DNA from: Sphaerisporangium rufum
GTDB taxonomy: Bacteria; Actinomycetota; Actinomycetes; Streptosporangiales; Streptosporangiaceae
Assembly: GCF_016863395.1 (NCBI RefSeq)
Contig: NZ_BOOU01000041.1
Location: 1 to 64,000 of the forward strand
Direction of reading: 5' to 3'
DNA length: 64,000 nucleotides
The notes beneath the pieces are model-generated. The model was not told where the DNA came from, did no database searches, and saw only the letters and a program-made list of their open reading frames with translations. Of the stretch, positions 1 to 8,629 are shown piece after piece; positions within the stretch are counted from its first letter, which is position 1, and every line of letters starts with the position of its first letter. The position numbers and the translations under genes were made by a program.

Positions 1-2044
1 CCTGCTCGGCCGACCGGGCCGGGGCGGGGGGCACCGGGCGCGCCGGAGGCCGCGCCGGCGGGATCACGGCGGGGTGGGCGGGCGTGGGCCGCGAGGCCAG
101 ACCGCCGGGTCGCGGTGGCTGCCCCCTGCGGTGCTGGTCCCGGTCGTCCGGCATGGCACGCGGTCGGCGGCCCGAGGAGATGGGCCCGCCGGCTCGTGGC
201 GCCTTGCCGGCCGGCGGGACCGTCTCGGTACCGGACACCGCCGGCCGCTCGGGCTCGTCCGCCGATTCCGCCGGCGTCGGTTCAGCGACGGGTGCGGTGG
301 CCTCGACGGGACCGGCGACCGGCTCCTCCCGTCCGGCGTCGCGCGTGTCCGGCCCGGCGTCCGGTCCGGCGTCCGGCTCGGTGACCGGTCGCTGCCGGAC
401 GGCGGCGGGCTCTTGCGCCGCGACTTCAGGCTCGGCGGCGGCAGCGGCCGAACCCGCGGCGGCAGGTCCGGCAGCGGTACCGGCGGATTCCGCATCGGTA
501 CCAGCCGGTTCGGCAGCGGTACCGGCCGGCTCCGCGGCGAGGGCGGCGGGCTCGGGCACCGAACCGAAGGACGCGGGGGCGGGGTCGCGGAACAGGGGGA
601 TGCCTTCGGCGGGGAACGGCGAGCGTTCGACGAATCCGGTACTGCCCAGCCGCGCCTGGCCGGCCCGGGGAATGCCCGGCACGACCTGGGGGCCGGCTGG
701 ACCATCGGTGGCGGCCGTGGGGTCGGCTGCGGACTCGGACGCCGGTTCCGGCGTGGCGCCGCCGGACGCGCGGCGGCTCTCCGCCGAGGCCGCCAGCCGG
801 CGCAGCCGACGGAGCGCCTCGGTGCCGATCGGCGGCGGCACGGTCGCCGGCCGATACGGCCCCGGCTCCGCGTTGCCCGCCCCGTCTTCCCCGGCCACCT
901 GCTCCCCGGCACGCACCGACTCCTCGGCACGCACCTGCTCCTCGGCACGGGCCGGCTCCTCGGCACGGGCCGGTTCCTCAACGCGGGCCGGCTCCTCGGC
1001 ACGCACCTGCTGCTCGACCTGGACCGGCTGCTCGACCCGAGCCGGTTCCTCAACGCGGGCCGGCTCCTCGATGCGGACCGGCTGCTCAGCGCGGGCCGGC
1101 TCCTCAGTACGGGGCGGCTCTTCGACCGGGGCCGGGTCCTGGAAGCGGGCCGGTGCCTGGTCCGCCCGACCCAGCGCCCGCCCGGGCCTGGGCGGCGCCG
1201 GGACGCCGGGCGGGTCGTCCCGGCCGGGTGCCGGGCGGGGCACCGCCGGTCCGCCGGCCGGTTCGGCCACCGGGCGGGAGATCCCCGCTCGGCGGGTCCG
1301 CTCCACCGTCGGGCGGGAGACCGGCGGCCCGGGGGTCGGCTCCACCACCGGATGTGATGTGACGGGCACGCCGGCCGCCGTGCCACGCCAGGTGACCCGG
1401 GCGCGATCCGGTCCGACCGGCCCCGGCTCGACGGCCGGCAGCGTGGTGACCGCCGCCGCCGCGGCGGCCACGGCGGGCCGGATCTCGCCGGGCGCCGGCA
1501 GCTCAGGGCGCGGCTGTGGCTTGACCGACGGCAGCCGTCCGGCGGCGCCGGACGCGGGCAGCGCGGGCAGCCCGGCCCGCCGCCGCGGCGCGGTGTGCTT
1601 GGGCCGGGCCCGGCCGCCGCGGCGGGCCCTGGCGGCCGCCGGTGCGGTGCCGGCGGCCAGGACCGCGGCGGCCTGCGGGCCGGCCCGCCAGACGCGCGCG
1701 GTGAAGGTGATCTCGTCCGGCTCCTCGACCGGGGCCAGCCGGCACCAGGCCTTGGGCTCGCCGATATAGCGGAGCTGCGACTGCAGCAGCTCGTTCAGCC
1801 GCTTGCTCTCGATGACCGGACGGGTGGACAGCCAGGTGACGATGCCCGGCGGCACCAGGTACAGCACGTGCCACGGCGTCTCCAGCGGGACGCCCACCAG
1901 GGCGAGCAGGAGCGACCAGGGGACCAGCACGCCCAGGAAGACACCGATCCACACGATGGGAAGCGGCATCGGCAGCCGGAGGTCGTACAGCTTGTAGAGC
2001 CGCTTCTCGATCCGCCAGATGTTGGTGTACGTGGGCAGGTCCAC
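1..2044 (-). CDS. TcpE-family conjugation membrane protein with long Pro/Ala/Glu-rich tail (3' end off window)
   Basis: Minus-strand frame open without a stop from GTG 2044 to the window edge (at least 681 codons), so the gene is partial. A strong AGGAGG lies 5-6 nt before the GTG. The N-terminus (VDLPTYTNIWRIEKRLYKLY) matches the actinobacterial TcpE-like family; two hydrophobic stretches lie at about residues 28-48 and 55-73, followed by a short conserved segment to about 120. The rest is a disordered-looking Pro/Ala/Glu-rich tail, with a run of EEPAR[AV]-type hexapeptides encoded at about 900-1130 and a short helical island near 780-840. TcpE proteins are membrane parts of Gram-positive conjugation machines (Tn916/pCW3 type). 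It follows the two other conjugation-type genes in the same orientation. The size of the tail is unusual. Family assignment is confident; function as an active transfer protein is inference. Confidence 0.8.
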   Translation of the reverse strand, partial: MDLPTYTNIWRIEKRLYKLYDLRLPMPLPIVWIGVFLGVLVPWSLLLALVGVPLETPWHVLYLVPPGIVTWLSTRPVIESKRLNELLQSQLRYIGEPKAWCRLAPVEEPDEITFTARVWRAGPQAAAVLAAGTAPAAARARRGGRARPKHTAPRRRAGLPALPASGAAGRLPSVKPQPRPELPAPGEIRPAVAAAAAAVTTLPAVEPGPVGPDRARVTWRGTAAGVPVTSHPVVEPTPGPPVSRPTVERTRRAGISRPVAEPAGGPAVPRPAPGRDDPPGVPAPPRPGRALGRADQAPARFQDPAPVEEPPRTEEPARAEQPVRIEEPARVEEPARVEQPVQVEQQVRAEEPARVEEPARAEEPARAEEQVRAEESVRAGEQVAGEDGAGNAEPGPYRPATVPPPIGTEALRRLRRLAASAESRRASGGATPEPASESAADPTAATDGPAGPQVVPGIPRAGQARLGSTGFVERSPFPAEGIPLFRDPAPASFGSVPEPAALAAEPAGTAAEPAGTDAESAGTAAGPAAAGSAAAAAEPEVAAQEPAAVRQRPVTEPDAGPDAGPDTRDAGREEPVAGPVEATAPVAEPTPAESADEPERPAVSGTETVPPAGKAPRAGGPISSGRRPRAMPDDRDQHRRGQPPRPGGLASRPTPAHPAVIPPARPPARPVPPAPARSAEQ

Positions 2045-2082
2045 CCGATCCTCCTCTCCGTGTCACAGGCATCCGGTCGTGG

Positions 2083-2370
2083 TCACTTGATGCCGAGCGC
2101 CCCCGCGATCGCCCGGGCCGTCACCTCGATGATGTTGGGCACGTAGAAGATCACTCCGATGGCGATCGCCAGGATGATGAACTGGACGAACCTGGTGATC
2201 TCCCGGGTGAAGAGGAAGAAGATCGCCACTACCGAGACCACGACGAGGAACAGCGGGGCGAAGAACTTTCGCAGGAAGTCCGCGAGCCCCGCGGTGTTCA
2301 CGCCGCCGGTGGGCGGCGCGGAGGGCGCCATGGCCTCCAGCGCGCCCTCCATGATCGTTCTGACTATCAA
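2083..2370 (-). CDS. small conjugation-operon membrane protein (95 aa)
   Basis: 95-residue protein with two hydrophobic segments, about residues 36-53 and 61-78, separated by a short charged turn. The start is a TTG at 2370: AGGAGGG lies 6 nt upstream, whereas the first ATG (2352) is too far from it. It sits between the TcpC-like gene (about 100 bp upstream) and the TcpE-like gene (38 bp downstream), all minus strand. Size and topology recall the small pilin/VirB2-like or VirB3-like proteins of conjugation operons, but I see no diagnostic motif, so the exact role is not assigned. Confidence 0.7.
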   Translation of the reverse strand: MIVRTIMEGALEAMAPSAPPTGGVNTAGLADFLRKFFAPLFLVVVSVVAIFFLFTREITRFVQFIILAIAIGVIFYVPNIIEVTARAIAGALGIK

Positions 2371-2472
2371 CTCTGGCCCTCCTGCTCGTGGTCGCGCGGG
2401 CCGGCCTGCCGGCCGGTCCGGGATCCGCGCGCTCCCATCGACCCTTCCTCGCTGCCCCTCGCCACCCCGGTC

Positions 2473-3498
2473 TCACTCCACCGGCCGGGTAGCGCCACGG
2501 ATGTCCTTGACGTACCAGTTGTCACCCTGCTTCTCCACGGTGAGCCGGTACGCCTGCTCCAGCGTGCCCGCCTGCGCGGCCGGATCGGTGGAATTCGGCC
2601 CGGGCGACGGGCTCCCGCTGCCCGCGAGGCTCCAGACGACCTTCGCCATGACCTCGCGGGTGGTGCCGCCGGGCGGGGCCACGACGCTCGCCAGGTCGTC
2701 CAGCGTCACCTTGCCGCCGAACCCGTCCAGCGTCACGCCCTGCGCGACGAACCGCTGCAGCTGGGTGTCGTCGCCGGCGGCGTACGCCTTGAAGAAGCCC
2801 TCCAGCTGCGGGCGCAGCTCGGCCTCGGTGCTCTCGTCCCGGTCGGGCTCGGGCTGCTGGGGCGGCGCCGCGGCGCCACCGGCCGGCAGCAGCGCCGGGC
2901 GGCCGTTCACCACGAACCGCCCATCGGCGTAATAAAGCGGCACCGACAGTTTCCACCGCTGTGCTTCGGATTGCACCACCACGGTGACCACGGCATTCTG
3001 CTTGTCCAGCACTTCGATGCCGCTGAACTGCGCGGCACCGGCCCCCATCCTGCCGAGACCGTTCCACCCCAGCTGTTCGACGCCCTCGGCGACGAATGGC
3101 TTCAATCGCTGGATGCGCTGGTCGGGCTTGGTGCCGTCGAAATTCAGATAGACCAGGGCGAACTGGTTGGCGAACGCCGCTGCCTCCGCCTCCGGAAAAC
3201 CGCTGGAGGTGGGCGCGACCGGTGCGCCGGTCGGCTGGTCGCCCTGGGTGAAGCGCTCGATGGGCGCGCGCACGCCGTTCACGACGATCACCACGATCAG
3301 CGCCCACAGCACGGCCCGGCCGATCCACACCAGCCACCGCCCGCCGCCGCCGGACCACCCGCCGCGGCGGCGCGGCGCGGCCCGCCCTCGCCCAGGCATG
3401 GGCTCAGGATCGGGATCGTAGGGCGTCAGAGGGTACGTGGAAGGGTCGGCTTCGCCAGCGGTCCGCGGACCGTGCTGGACGTTCGACCTGCGAGCCAT
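2473..3498 (-). CDS. TcpC-like conjugal transfer protein
   Basis: 341 aa from the ATG at 3498, chosen over an upstream start at 3513 because GGAGG lies 6 nt before it. Order of parts: a basic, Pro-rich cytoplasmic N-terminus, one transmembrane helix at about residues 55-75, then two NTF2-like halves (about 95-205 and 220-340). The halves are separated by an Ala/Pro linker. This is the architecture of TcpC/VirB8-like proteins, the bitopic inner-membrane scaffold of Gram-positive conjugation systems. The C-terminal motif NWYVKDIRG is typical of such domains. It is the first gene of the visible minus-strand operon. Family is confident; whether the system is a mobile element or a fixed chromosomal secretion system cannot be told from this end. 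Confidence 0.8.
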   Translation of the reverse strand: MARRSNVQHGPRTAGEADPSTYPLTPYDPDPEPMPGRGRAAPRRRGGWSGGGGRWLVWIGRAVLWALIVVIVVNGVRAPIERFTQGDQPTGAPVAPTSSGFPEAEAAAFANQFALVYLNFDGTKPDQRIQRLKPFVAEGVEQLGWNGLGRMGAGAAQFSGIEVLDKQNAVVTVVVQSEAQRWKLSVPLYYADGRFVVNGRPALLPAGGAAAPPQQPEPDRDESTEAELRPQLEGFFKAYAAGDDTQLQRFVAQGVTLDGFGGKVTLDDLASVVAPPGGTTREVMAKVVWSLAGSGSPSPGPNSTDPAAQAGTLEQAYRLTVEKQGDNWYVKDIRGATRPVE

Positions 3499-3566
3499 CA
3501 CGCCTCCGCTCACGCCGGTCCCCCCGGCCGGCGCGCTGTCGTCTTACTTTCGATCCTGTCGACCAT

Positions 3567-3581
3567 GGTGAAGTATTCACC
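3567..3581. promoter_or_regulatory. palindrome upstream of conjugation operon
   Basis: Perfect inverted repeat GGTGAA-GTA-TTCACC, 69 bp before the TcpC-like start codon and in the only AT-richer stretch there. It is a plausible operator for a dimeric repressor controlling the operon. No binding protein is identified. Confidence 0.4.
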
Positions 3582-4110
3582 TTAGCGGCCTCACCAATTG
3601 TCTCAGGAAAGTCGCGCCCATGCTGCAGGCAACGCCGTAGCAGACCAAGTCGGTCTTCCTGCGGTTTTGCGAAGTGAACCCCCGGATCGGCAGGCATGCG
3701 CGGGTACGCCGGACGGACGGAGAAGCCCCTTCCGGCGGGCCGCCGGCACATCGCGGAACACGGCGATGAACCGGGCGACAAACAGGGGAAATGTCCGAAA
3801 AACGGGATTCGGCGGACAGGGAGTGGCAGCCGGAGCGCGGAGCATGGCGACCGGAACCGTGGACCGCCCGCACCCTGCCTCCTGACGCTCGTCCGTCCGT
3901 CACCGCCCTTCACCGGGCGAGAGCCCGGCCGGGCTCCGCGCCGGCGGGAGACCCGCATGGTCCGTTCCCGCCCGCATGGCACGCTACGCGGCGCGGCCCC
4001 ACGAGCCCGGTTACCTGACGGCCATGCATTGCTATCCGCCGACCGCCTCCGGCGCGCCGCAGTCCCGGCGTCCGGGGCGATTCGCCGGGAACACCGGACT
4101 GCCGGGCGCT
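3582..4110. other. gene-free interval
   Basis: About 530 bp between the conjugation operon and the kinase gene. The overlapping open frames here have no recognisable families and no convincing ribosome binding sites. I looked for a tRNA or attachment site that could mark an integrated element and saw none. Confidence 0.5.
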
Positions 4111-6039
4111 ATGTTCCCTTTCGTGACCGCACCCTCCGTGCCCTCCGACCACCTGCTCGCCGGGCGGTACCGGCTGACGTCCTCGCTCGGGACGGGCGGC
4201 ATGGGCACGGTGTGGCGGGCCACCGACGAGCTGCTGCAACAGGAGGTGGCCGTCAAGGAGGTACGGCTGCCGCCCGACCTGGACGAGGCCGCCGCCGCGG
4301 AGCTGTTCCAGCGCACCCTGCGCGAGGCGCGCGCGGCCGCCCGGCTGCGCGCGCACCCGTCCATCGTCACCGTGCACGACGTCGTGGTGGACGGCGACCG
4401 GCCGTGGATCGTCATGGAACTGTTGCACGGCCACTCCCTGGACCAGACGGTGCGCGAGCACGGCCCGCTGCCGCCCGGCCGGGTCGCCGCCATCGGCCTG
4501 CGGCTGCTGGACGCGCTGACCGCCGCGCACGGCCTCGGCATCACGCACCGGGACGTCAAGCCGGCCAACATCCTGCTGACCGACGACGGGCGGGTGGTCC
4601 TCACCGACTTCGGCATCGCCGTGCTGGCCGGGGAGAGCACGCTGACCCAGACCGGCCTGGTCTCCGGCTCGCCCGGGTTCATGGCCCCCGAACGCCTGCA
4701 GGGCGCCGACGACCGCCCCGAGTCGGACCTGTGGTCGCTCGGCGCCACCCTGTACGCGGCGGTCGAGGGCCGGTCGCCCTACGCGCGGGAACGGCAGACC
4801 GCCGTGCTGGCCGCGGTGCTGCTGTACGAGCCGCACCCGATGCGCAACGCCGGGCCGCTGGCGCCGGTCATCACCGGCCTGCTGGAGAAGGACCCGGACC
4901 GCCGGCTGCCCGCCGACCGCGCCGCCGCCCTGCTCCGCCCCATCGCCGCCGGCGCCGGCCGGCCCGCCGCCGGATCGCCTGCCGCGGTCCCGCCCGACCT
5001 GGCCCACCCGTCCGGACCGCACCCTTCGCCGTACGCCTCCGGACCGCACACCCCGCCGCCCGGGCGGTCGTACCCTTCGGGATCGAGCACCCCGCCCCAC
5101 GACCTCGGACCGCGCACCCCGCCGCACGGCGGCCCGGCCGCCTCCGCGCCGCGCGCCCCGTCGCACGGCGGCGCGCACGCCTCCGATCCGCGCATCCCGT
5201 CGCACGGCGGCCCGCGCCCGCCGGCCGGGCCGGGCGTCGCCGCGGGATGGCCCGGGCCGCACCTCGCCGGCCCTCACCCGGGGGTGCGGCCGTCCGGCGG
5301 GCCGGCGGGCGCACCGGGATCCGCCCGCTTCCCCGGCAGCGGGCGGCCCGGGCCGTCCGCCGTCCCGCCCACCCGCCGCGGCCGGCGCGCGCCGGGCGGG
5401 TTCCTTTCGCCGCTGCTCACCGGCCTGGCCATCTCGGTGTGCGTCGCCATCGTGGTCGGCGGCGCCGCCCTGGTGTGGGTGCTGAGCGAACCGGACACCG
5501 TCCTGCCGGAGACCGGGGCGGCGCGAACCGGACGCGCCACGCCGGAGGCGGGACGCGAGAATCCGGCCAAGGCCCGCGACGATCAGATCCGCTATACCAA
5601 GGAACCGGAGGCGTGTCGCCTGCTGAGCGTCCAGCAGGCGACGAAGATCCTCGGCGGCAAGGCCAAGCAACGCTTCCTCACCAAGTCCGCGTGCATGTGG
5701 CAGCGCGAGGACACCGGTTCCTTCATCAACGTGACCGCCACCCGCATGCCGACGGCCGACCAGGCCCACCAGATGTACCTGGGCATGCTGAAGACGATGG
5801 CCGAGGAGCCGCGCCGCAATCCCGGGACGAAGGTCCGCAAGGGTCCCAAGCTCGGCGAGGAGTCCTTCAGCTACATCCGGCGCGAGGTCATCGTCGACAC
5901 CCCGCTGTACCGCAGCCAGATCCTGATCCGCCAGGGCAACGTCACCCTCACCGTCTACCTGACCCTGCGCACCTCGGGTTACGGGCGTCCCGACCTCACC
6001 GCCTCCATGGCCGCCCAAGCCCTCGCCGCCTACCGCTGA
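4111..6039 (+). CDS. membrane Ser/Thr protein kinase with extracytoplasmic sensor domain
   Basis: Hanks-type kinase, about 642 aa from ATG 4111 (in-frame alternatives at 3976, 4024 and GTG 4123). The glycine loop is GTGGMGTV at about 27-34, followed by VAVKEV, catalytic HRDVKPAN, DFG and the APE-type motif MAPER. The kinase domain ends near residue 270 and is followed by a 150-residue Pro/Gly/His-rich linker. One transmembrane helix lies at about 434-458. The exterior C-terminal domain (about 490-642, two cysteines) resembles DUF3558-type lipoprotein sensor domains. It phosphorylates Ser/Thr of cytosolic targets; the exterior domain presumably senses an envelope signal. It stands alone. Its kinase domain is close to the two kinases near 43-46 kb, suggesting duplication. 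Confidence 0.88.
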   Translation: MFPFVTAPSVPSDHLLAGRYRLTSSLGTGGMGTVWRATDELLQQEVAVKEVRLPPDLDEAAAAELFQRTLREARAAARLRAHPSIVTVHDVVVDGDRPWIVMELLHGHSLDQTVREHGPLPPGRVAAIGLRLLDALTAAHGLGITHRDVKPANILLTDDGRVVLTDFGIAVLAGESTLTQTGLVSGSPGFMAPERLQGADDRPESDLWSLGATLYAAVEGRSPYARERQTAVLAAVLLYEPHPMRNAGPLAPVITGLLEKDPDRRLPADRAAALLRPIAAGAGRPAAGSPAAVPPDLAHPSGPHPSPYASGPHTPPPGRSYPSGSSTPPHDLGPRTPPHGGPAASAPRAPSHGGAHASDPRIPSHGGPRPPAGPGVAAGWPGPHLAGPHPGVRPSGGPAGAPGSARFPGSGRPGPSAVPPTRRGRRAPGGFLSPLLTGLAISVCVAIVVGGAALVWVLSEPDTVLPETGAARTGRATPEAGRENPAKARDDQIRYTKEPEACRLLSVQQATKILGGKAKQRFLTKSACMWQREDTGSFINVTATRMPTADQAHQMYLGMLKTMAEEPRRNPGTKVRKGPKLGEESFSYIRREVIVDTPLYRSQILIRQGNVTLTVYLTLRTSGYGRPDLTASMAAQALAAYR

Positions 6040-6145
6040 CCGGTAGCCGCCGATTCCCCTTTCGCCTGCGCGGGCAGGCCGTGGAGAAGTACGGTGGCGC
6101 GCCTTAACCTGGGAGCCGTTCGAGCCTGACGGAAGGGCGGAACCG

Positions 6146-7366
6146 ATGGGCGAGCGTGAAACGGCCGGATTCGCCGATGACACCATCGGGCGGCGCATCG
6201 CCTATGCGCGCAAACTTCGCGGCCTGACCCAACAGCAACTGGCCGATCGGGTCCCCTGTTCCAAGAGCCTGATCAGCCAGGTGGAGGGTGGCCACAAACC
6301 GGCCACCCGTTCGCTCACCGGAGCCGTCGCCCGCGCGCTTCATGTCGAGGTGACCGAGCTGACGGGGCAGCCGTATCGCGGCCGGACCGCCGCGACCGAC
6401 CGCATACACGCCACGATCCCCGACATTCGGGAAGCATTGGTGTACTGGGACGTCACCCCTGGGCGCGATGTGCCACCTCGCCCGCTGGACGAACTGCGAC
6501 GGGAAGTCGACCGCTGCACCCGGCTACGGCAGGGAGCGCGATATGTCGAGCTGGGTACTGCGCTGCCGTCGCTGATCAAAGAGCTGATCACCCATGTCCA
6601 CACGATGGGCGGCGAGGACCGTTCGACCGCTTTCCACCTGCTGACCACGGCGTACAGCGCCGCTGATTCGATGGCGTACAAGCTGGGGTACCTGGACCTC
6701 TTCCACATCGCCGTCGAACGCCTGGCGTGGGCGGCCGGGCACACCGACGATCCGTTGCTTCCTCATGTCGCCCGCATGCGGCGGAGTATGGCGTTCGTGG
6801 CCTCCGGCGCCTACGACGGTGGTCTCCGTTTACTGGACGACGTACGCGCGGCCCTGGAGTCCGATCGGTCCGACAGCCCCACTCTGAGTGTCCGGGGAAC
6901 CGTCCACCTGCGCGCGGCGGTCCTCGCGGCACAGACGAACCGGGCCACCCTGGCCTGGGACCATATGTCGGCAGCGCACGAACTCGCGACCCGGGTGAGA
7001 GTGGACACCAAGGATTACGACCTGCTGTTCGGACCCACCAACGCCGCTATCCATGACGTCGCCGTGGCGGTGGAACTGGGAGACGCCGACGAGGCGATCC
7101 GGCGTGGAGCGGGCCTGCGACTGCCGGCGTCGCTGGCCGCCGAACGCAGTTCCCACCACTACATCGACCTGTCCCGCGCATGGCTTTGGGCGGGCAGGTG
7201 GGACCAGGCCCTTCAGAGCCTACTGACCGCGGAACGGCTCGCGGCGCAGCGAACCCGTTATCATCCGATGGCCCGCGAGACGGTGACTCGCCTGCTGGAC
7301 GTACGGCGCCGGCTTTCGCCACAGCTACGCCTGCTCGCCCGCCGTATGGGGGGATTTGCCGCCTGA
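6146..7366 (+). CDS. XRE-family regulator with TPR-like C-terminal region
   Basis: 406 aa. The N-terminal HTH lies at about residues 14-70 (LTQQQLADRVPCSKSLISQV is the recognition region). The remaining 330 residues are a helical, TPR-like region of the kind common in actinobacterial XRE regulators tied to development. GGAAGGGCGG precedes the ATG. Such proteins are normally coded beside a small partner protein, and here two tiny genes follow at 7516 and 7734. The stop codon is embedded in a 24-bp palindrome (7365-7388) that may end transcription or act as an operator. The effector sensed is unknown. Confidence 0.85.
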   Translation: MGERETAGFADDTIGRRIAYARKLRGLTQQQLADRVPCSKSLISQVEGGHKPATRSLTGAVARALHVEVTELTGQPYRGRTAATDRIHATIPDIREALVYWDVTPGRDVPPRPLDELRREVDRCTRLRQGARYVELGTALPSLIKELITHVHTMGGEDRSTAFHLLTTAYSAADSMAYKLGYLDLFHIAVERLAWAAGHTDDPLLPHVARMRRSMAFVASGAYDGGLRLLDDVRAALESDRSDSPTLSVRGTVHLRAAVLAAQTNRATLAWDHMSAAHELATRVRVDTKDYDLLFGPTNAAIHDVAVAVELGDADEAIRRGAGLRLPASLAAERSSHHYIDLSRAWLWAGRWDQALQSLLTAERLAAQRTRYHPMARETVTRLLDVRRRLSPQLRLLARRMGGFAA

Positions 7367-7388
7367 GTTTCACAGGGCTGTGAAACTC
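7365..7388. terminator. perfect palindrome at the end of the XRE gene
   Basis: Arms GAGTTTCACAG and CTGTGAAACTC around GG, starting inside the stop codon of the XRE gene. There is no T-run after it, so it may be a U-less actinobacterial terminator, or an operator for the two small genes downstream. Confidence 0.5.
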
Positions 7389-7515
7389 GTTCCGCGCTCC
7401 GCGTTCTACGTTCGCCGCACGCATTCGCTACTCAGCGTGGTGCGTCCGTCACAAGGCGCCCTGTCGGCGATGTGCACAGAACCGCAGGGCCCGGAGAACG
7501 CGCAGGAGTACACCC

Positions 7516-7737
7516 ATGTCCAATGACGCGATCACCACCGCACCCCGGGACACCGTTCCGGGATGGCGGATCTTCCGGTCGGATGCCGGGCGGTTGTGGG
7601 CCACCCGGCAGGAGCGGTTCGGGGAGGCCGCGGAGAAGCTGGGCGCCGCCCGTACGGTGGACGGCGACGACTGGCCGCAGCTGTGCGGCGAGATCGCCGC
7701 GCAGGAGTCGCTGGCCCTGCTCGCGCTCACCGCGTGA
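7516..7737 (+). CDS. small partner protein of XRE regulator (73 aa)
   Basis: 73 aa with a strong start context (CAGGAGTACACCC then ATG). The central part (GWRIFRSDAGRLWATRQERF) is of a type repeatedly found after actinobacterial XRE regulators, where DUF397 proteins also occur, though it is not DUF397 itself. It contains two Trp-rich amphipathic segments and one Cys (about 56). It is separated from the XRE gene by 150 bp and overlaps the next gene by 4 bp (GTGA), so the two small genes are translationally coupled. No biochemical function can be assigned. By analogy it may modulate the XRE regulator. Confidence 0.6.
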   Translation: MSNDAITTAPRDTVPGWRIFRSDAGRLWATRQERFGEAAEKLGAARTVDGDDWPQLCGEIAAQESLALLALTA

Positions 7738-7829
7738 CCGGCCACCATCCCGCCGCCACCCTGCTGGTCTTCATCGGCCTGTGCGCCCTCATCGCCGCCG
7801 TCTGGTTCTACGACGACCGCCACGGGTGA
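7734..7829 (+). CDS. 31-residue membrane mini-protein
   Basis: GTG start at 7734 overlaps the TGA of the preceding gene (GTGA). The 31-aa product is a short polar N-terminus, one hydrophobic helix (about residues 8-24) and a charged C-terminal end (FYDDRHG). Tight coupling to the upstream gene and a clean single-span profile support translation, but the gene is too short for composition to prove it. It could anchor its neighbour or be a toxin-like peptide; both are inference. Confidence 0.45.
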   Translation: MTGHHPAATLLVFIGLCALIAAVWFYDDRHG

Positions 7830-7842
7830 TCGCCGGCCGGGG

Positions 7843-8466
7843 TCACGAGGTGCCGGAGGCCGCGGGGAGGCGGGAGACCACCTCGCCGGCGGCGTCCAGG
7901 ATCTTGATCGTGGGCCGGTCGTCGCCGTCGATCTCCAGGACGATCCGCGGCCGGCCGCGCGAGTCGTTCAGCACCAGGAAAGTCCCATCCGGGGTGCTGT
8001 AGCCGAGCTGGACGCGGGCGGGAGTGGCGGGCACCTGGCCGGGCGGGAGCGCGGGGTCGGGCATCTGCTTCATCTCCAGCACCGCCGCGCCGTTCGTGCC
8101 CGCCCAGCGGGTGGCCACGGTGATCGCCTGCGCGTTGGGGTAGTCCAGCGAGAGGCTCGCCCCCACTGAGGAGGCGATGATCCCGCCCTTCTCGTTCCCG
8201 GCCTCATCGTTGAAGATGAGATAGGTGCCGTCCGGTCCCTGGCGCTGGTCGGCGGGGTACGTCTTCCCGCCGATGATCACGGGTGGCTTGGCGGCGCTGG
8301 CCAGGAACCGCTGGCGGCCCCGGCGGTCCACCACCTTGAACGACTCCCGGGCCTGCTCTCCGGAGGTCCCGGTCCGGGCCGGCCGGCCGGCCGCCGTCAC
8401 CGAGACGCCGCCGGCGACCAGCGCGGCCGCCGTGCCGATCATCGCCCGCCGATCGTGTTGCCGCAT
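7843..8466 (-). CDS. Tat-exported protein of unknown function
   Basis: 207 aa from ATG 8466, preferred over 8520 because AGAGGAAG lies 6-7 nt upstream. The N-terminus has adjacent arginines (HDRRAMIG) followed by a hydrophobic Ala/Gly/Val stretch and a likely cleavage point after the AAG region, as in Tat signals. The mature part is beta-rich and holds two similar segments with a pattern of G-T-[YF]-L-[IV]-[FL]-N-D, at about residues 75-90 and 160-172. This suggests a duplicated beta-propeller or beta-sandwich-like fold. It converges with the 31-aa gene 13 bp away. I do not recognise the family. Confidence 0.7.
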   Translation of the reverse strand: MRQHDRRAMIGTAAALVAGGVSVTAAGRPARTGTSGEQARESFKVVDRRGRQRFLASAAKPPVIIGGKTYPADQRQGPDGTYLIFNDEAGNEKGGIIASSVGASLSLDYPNAQAITVATRWAGTNGAAVLEMKQMPDPALPPGQVPATPARVQLGYSTPDGTFLVLNDSRGRPRIVLEIDGDDRPTIKILDAAGEVVSRLPAASGTS

Positions 8467-8629
8467 CGTCTGCTTCCTCTCGTCGGAGGGGACCCAGTCG
8501 ATCATCCGGGCGCCCGCCATGTCTCTGGGGCGGCCCGGAGAATCGCGGCTCGGGATGGCCCCCGCCGCGCCGGGGATGTCGCCCCGGCGTCGTCCCGTGC
8601 CGGCGTCGTCCCGTGCCGGCCGCCGGGCG

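Noticed and set aside
64-1769. Three long overlapping open frames on both strands at the left end
   Set aside because: They are shadows of the TcpE-like gene. The true frame (minus, from GTG 2044) has the conserved N-terminus, a strong RBS and acidic/Pro codon use; the others give Arg/Ser/Pro-rich nonsense.
3582-4110. tRNA or attachment site marking the end of an integrative element
   Set aside because: No cloverleaf, no CCA-like end and no direct repeat could be seen; no integrase is in the window.
3910-6198. A 762-codon minus-strand open frame opposite the first Ser/Thr kinase
   Set aside because: Antisense frames stay open by GC bias. No family match, and the kinase on the plus strand has all Hanks motifs.
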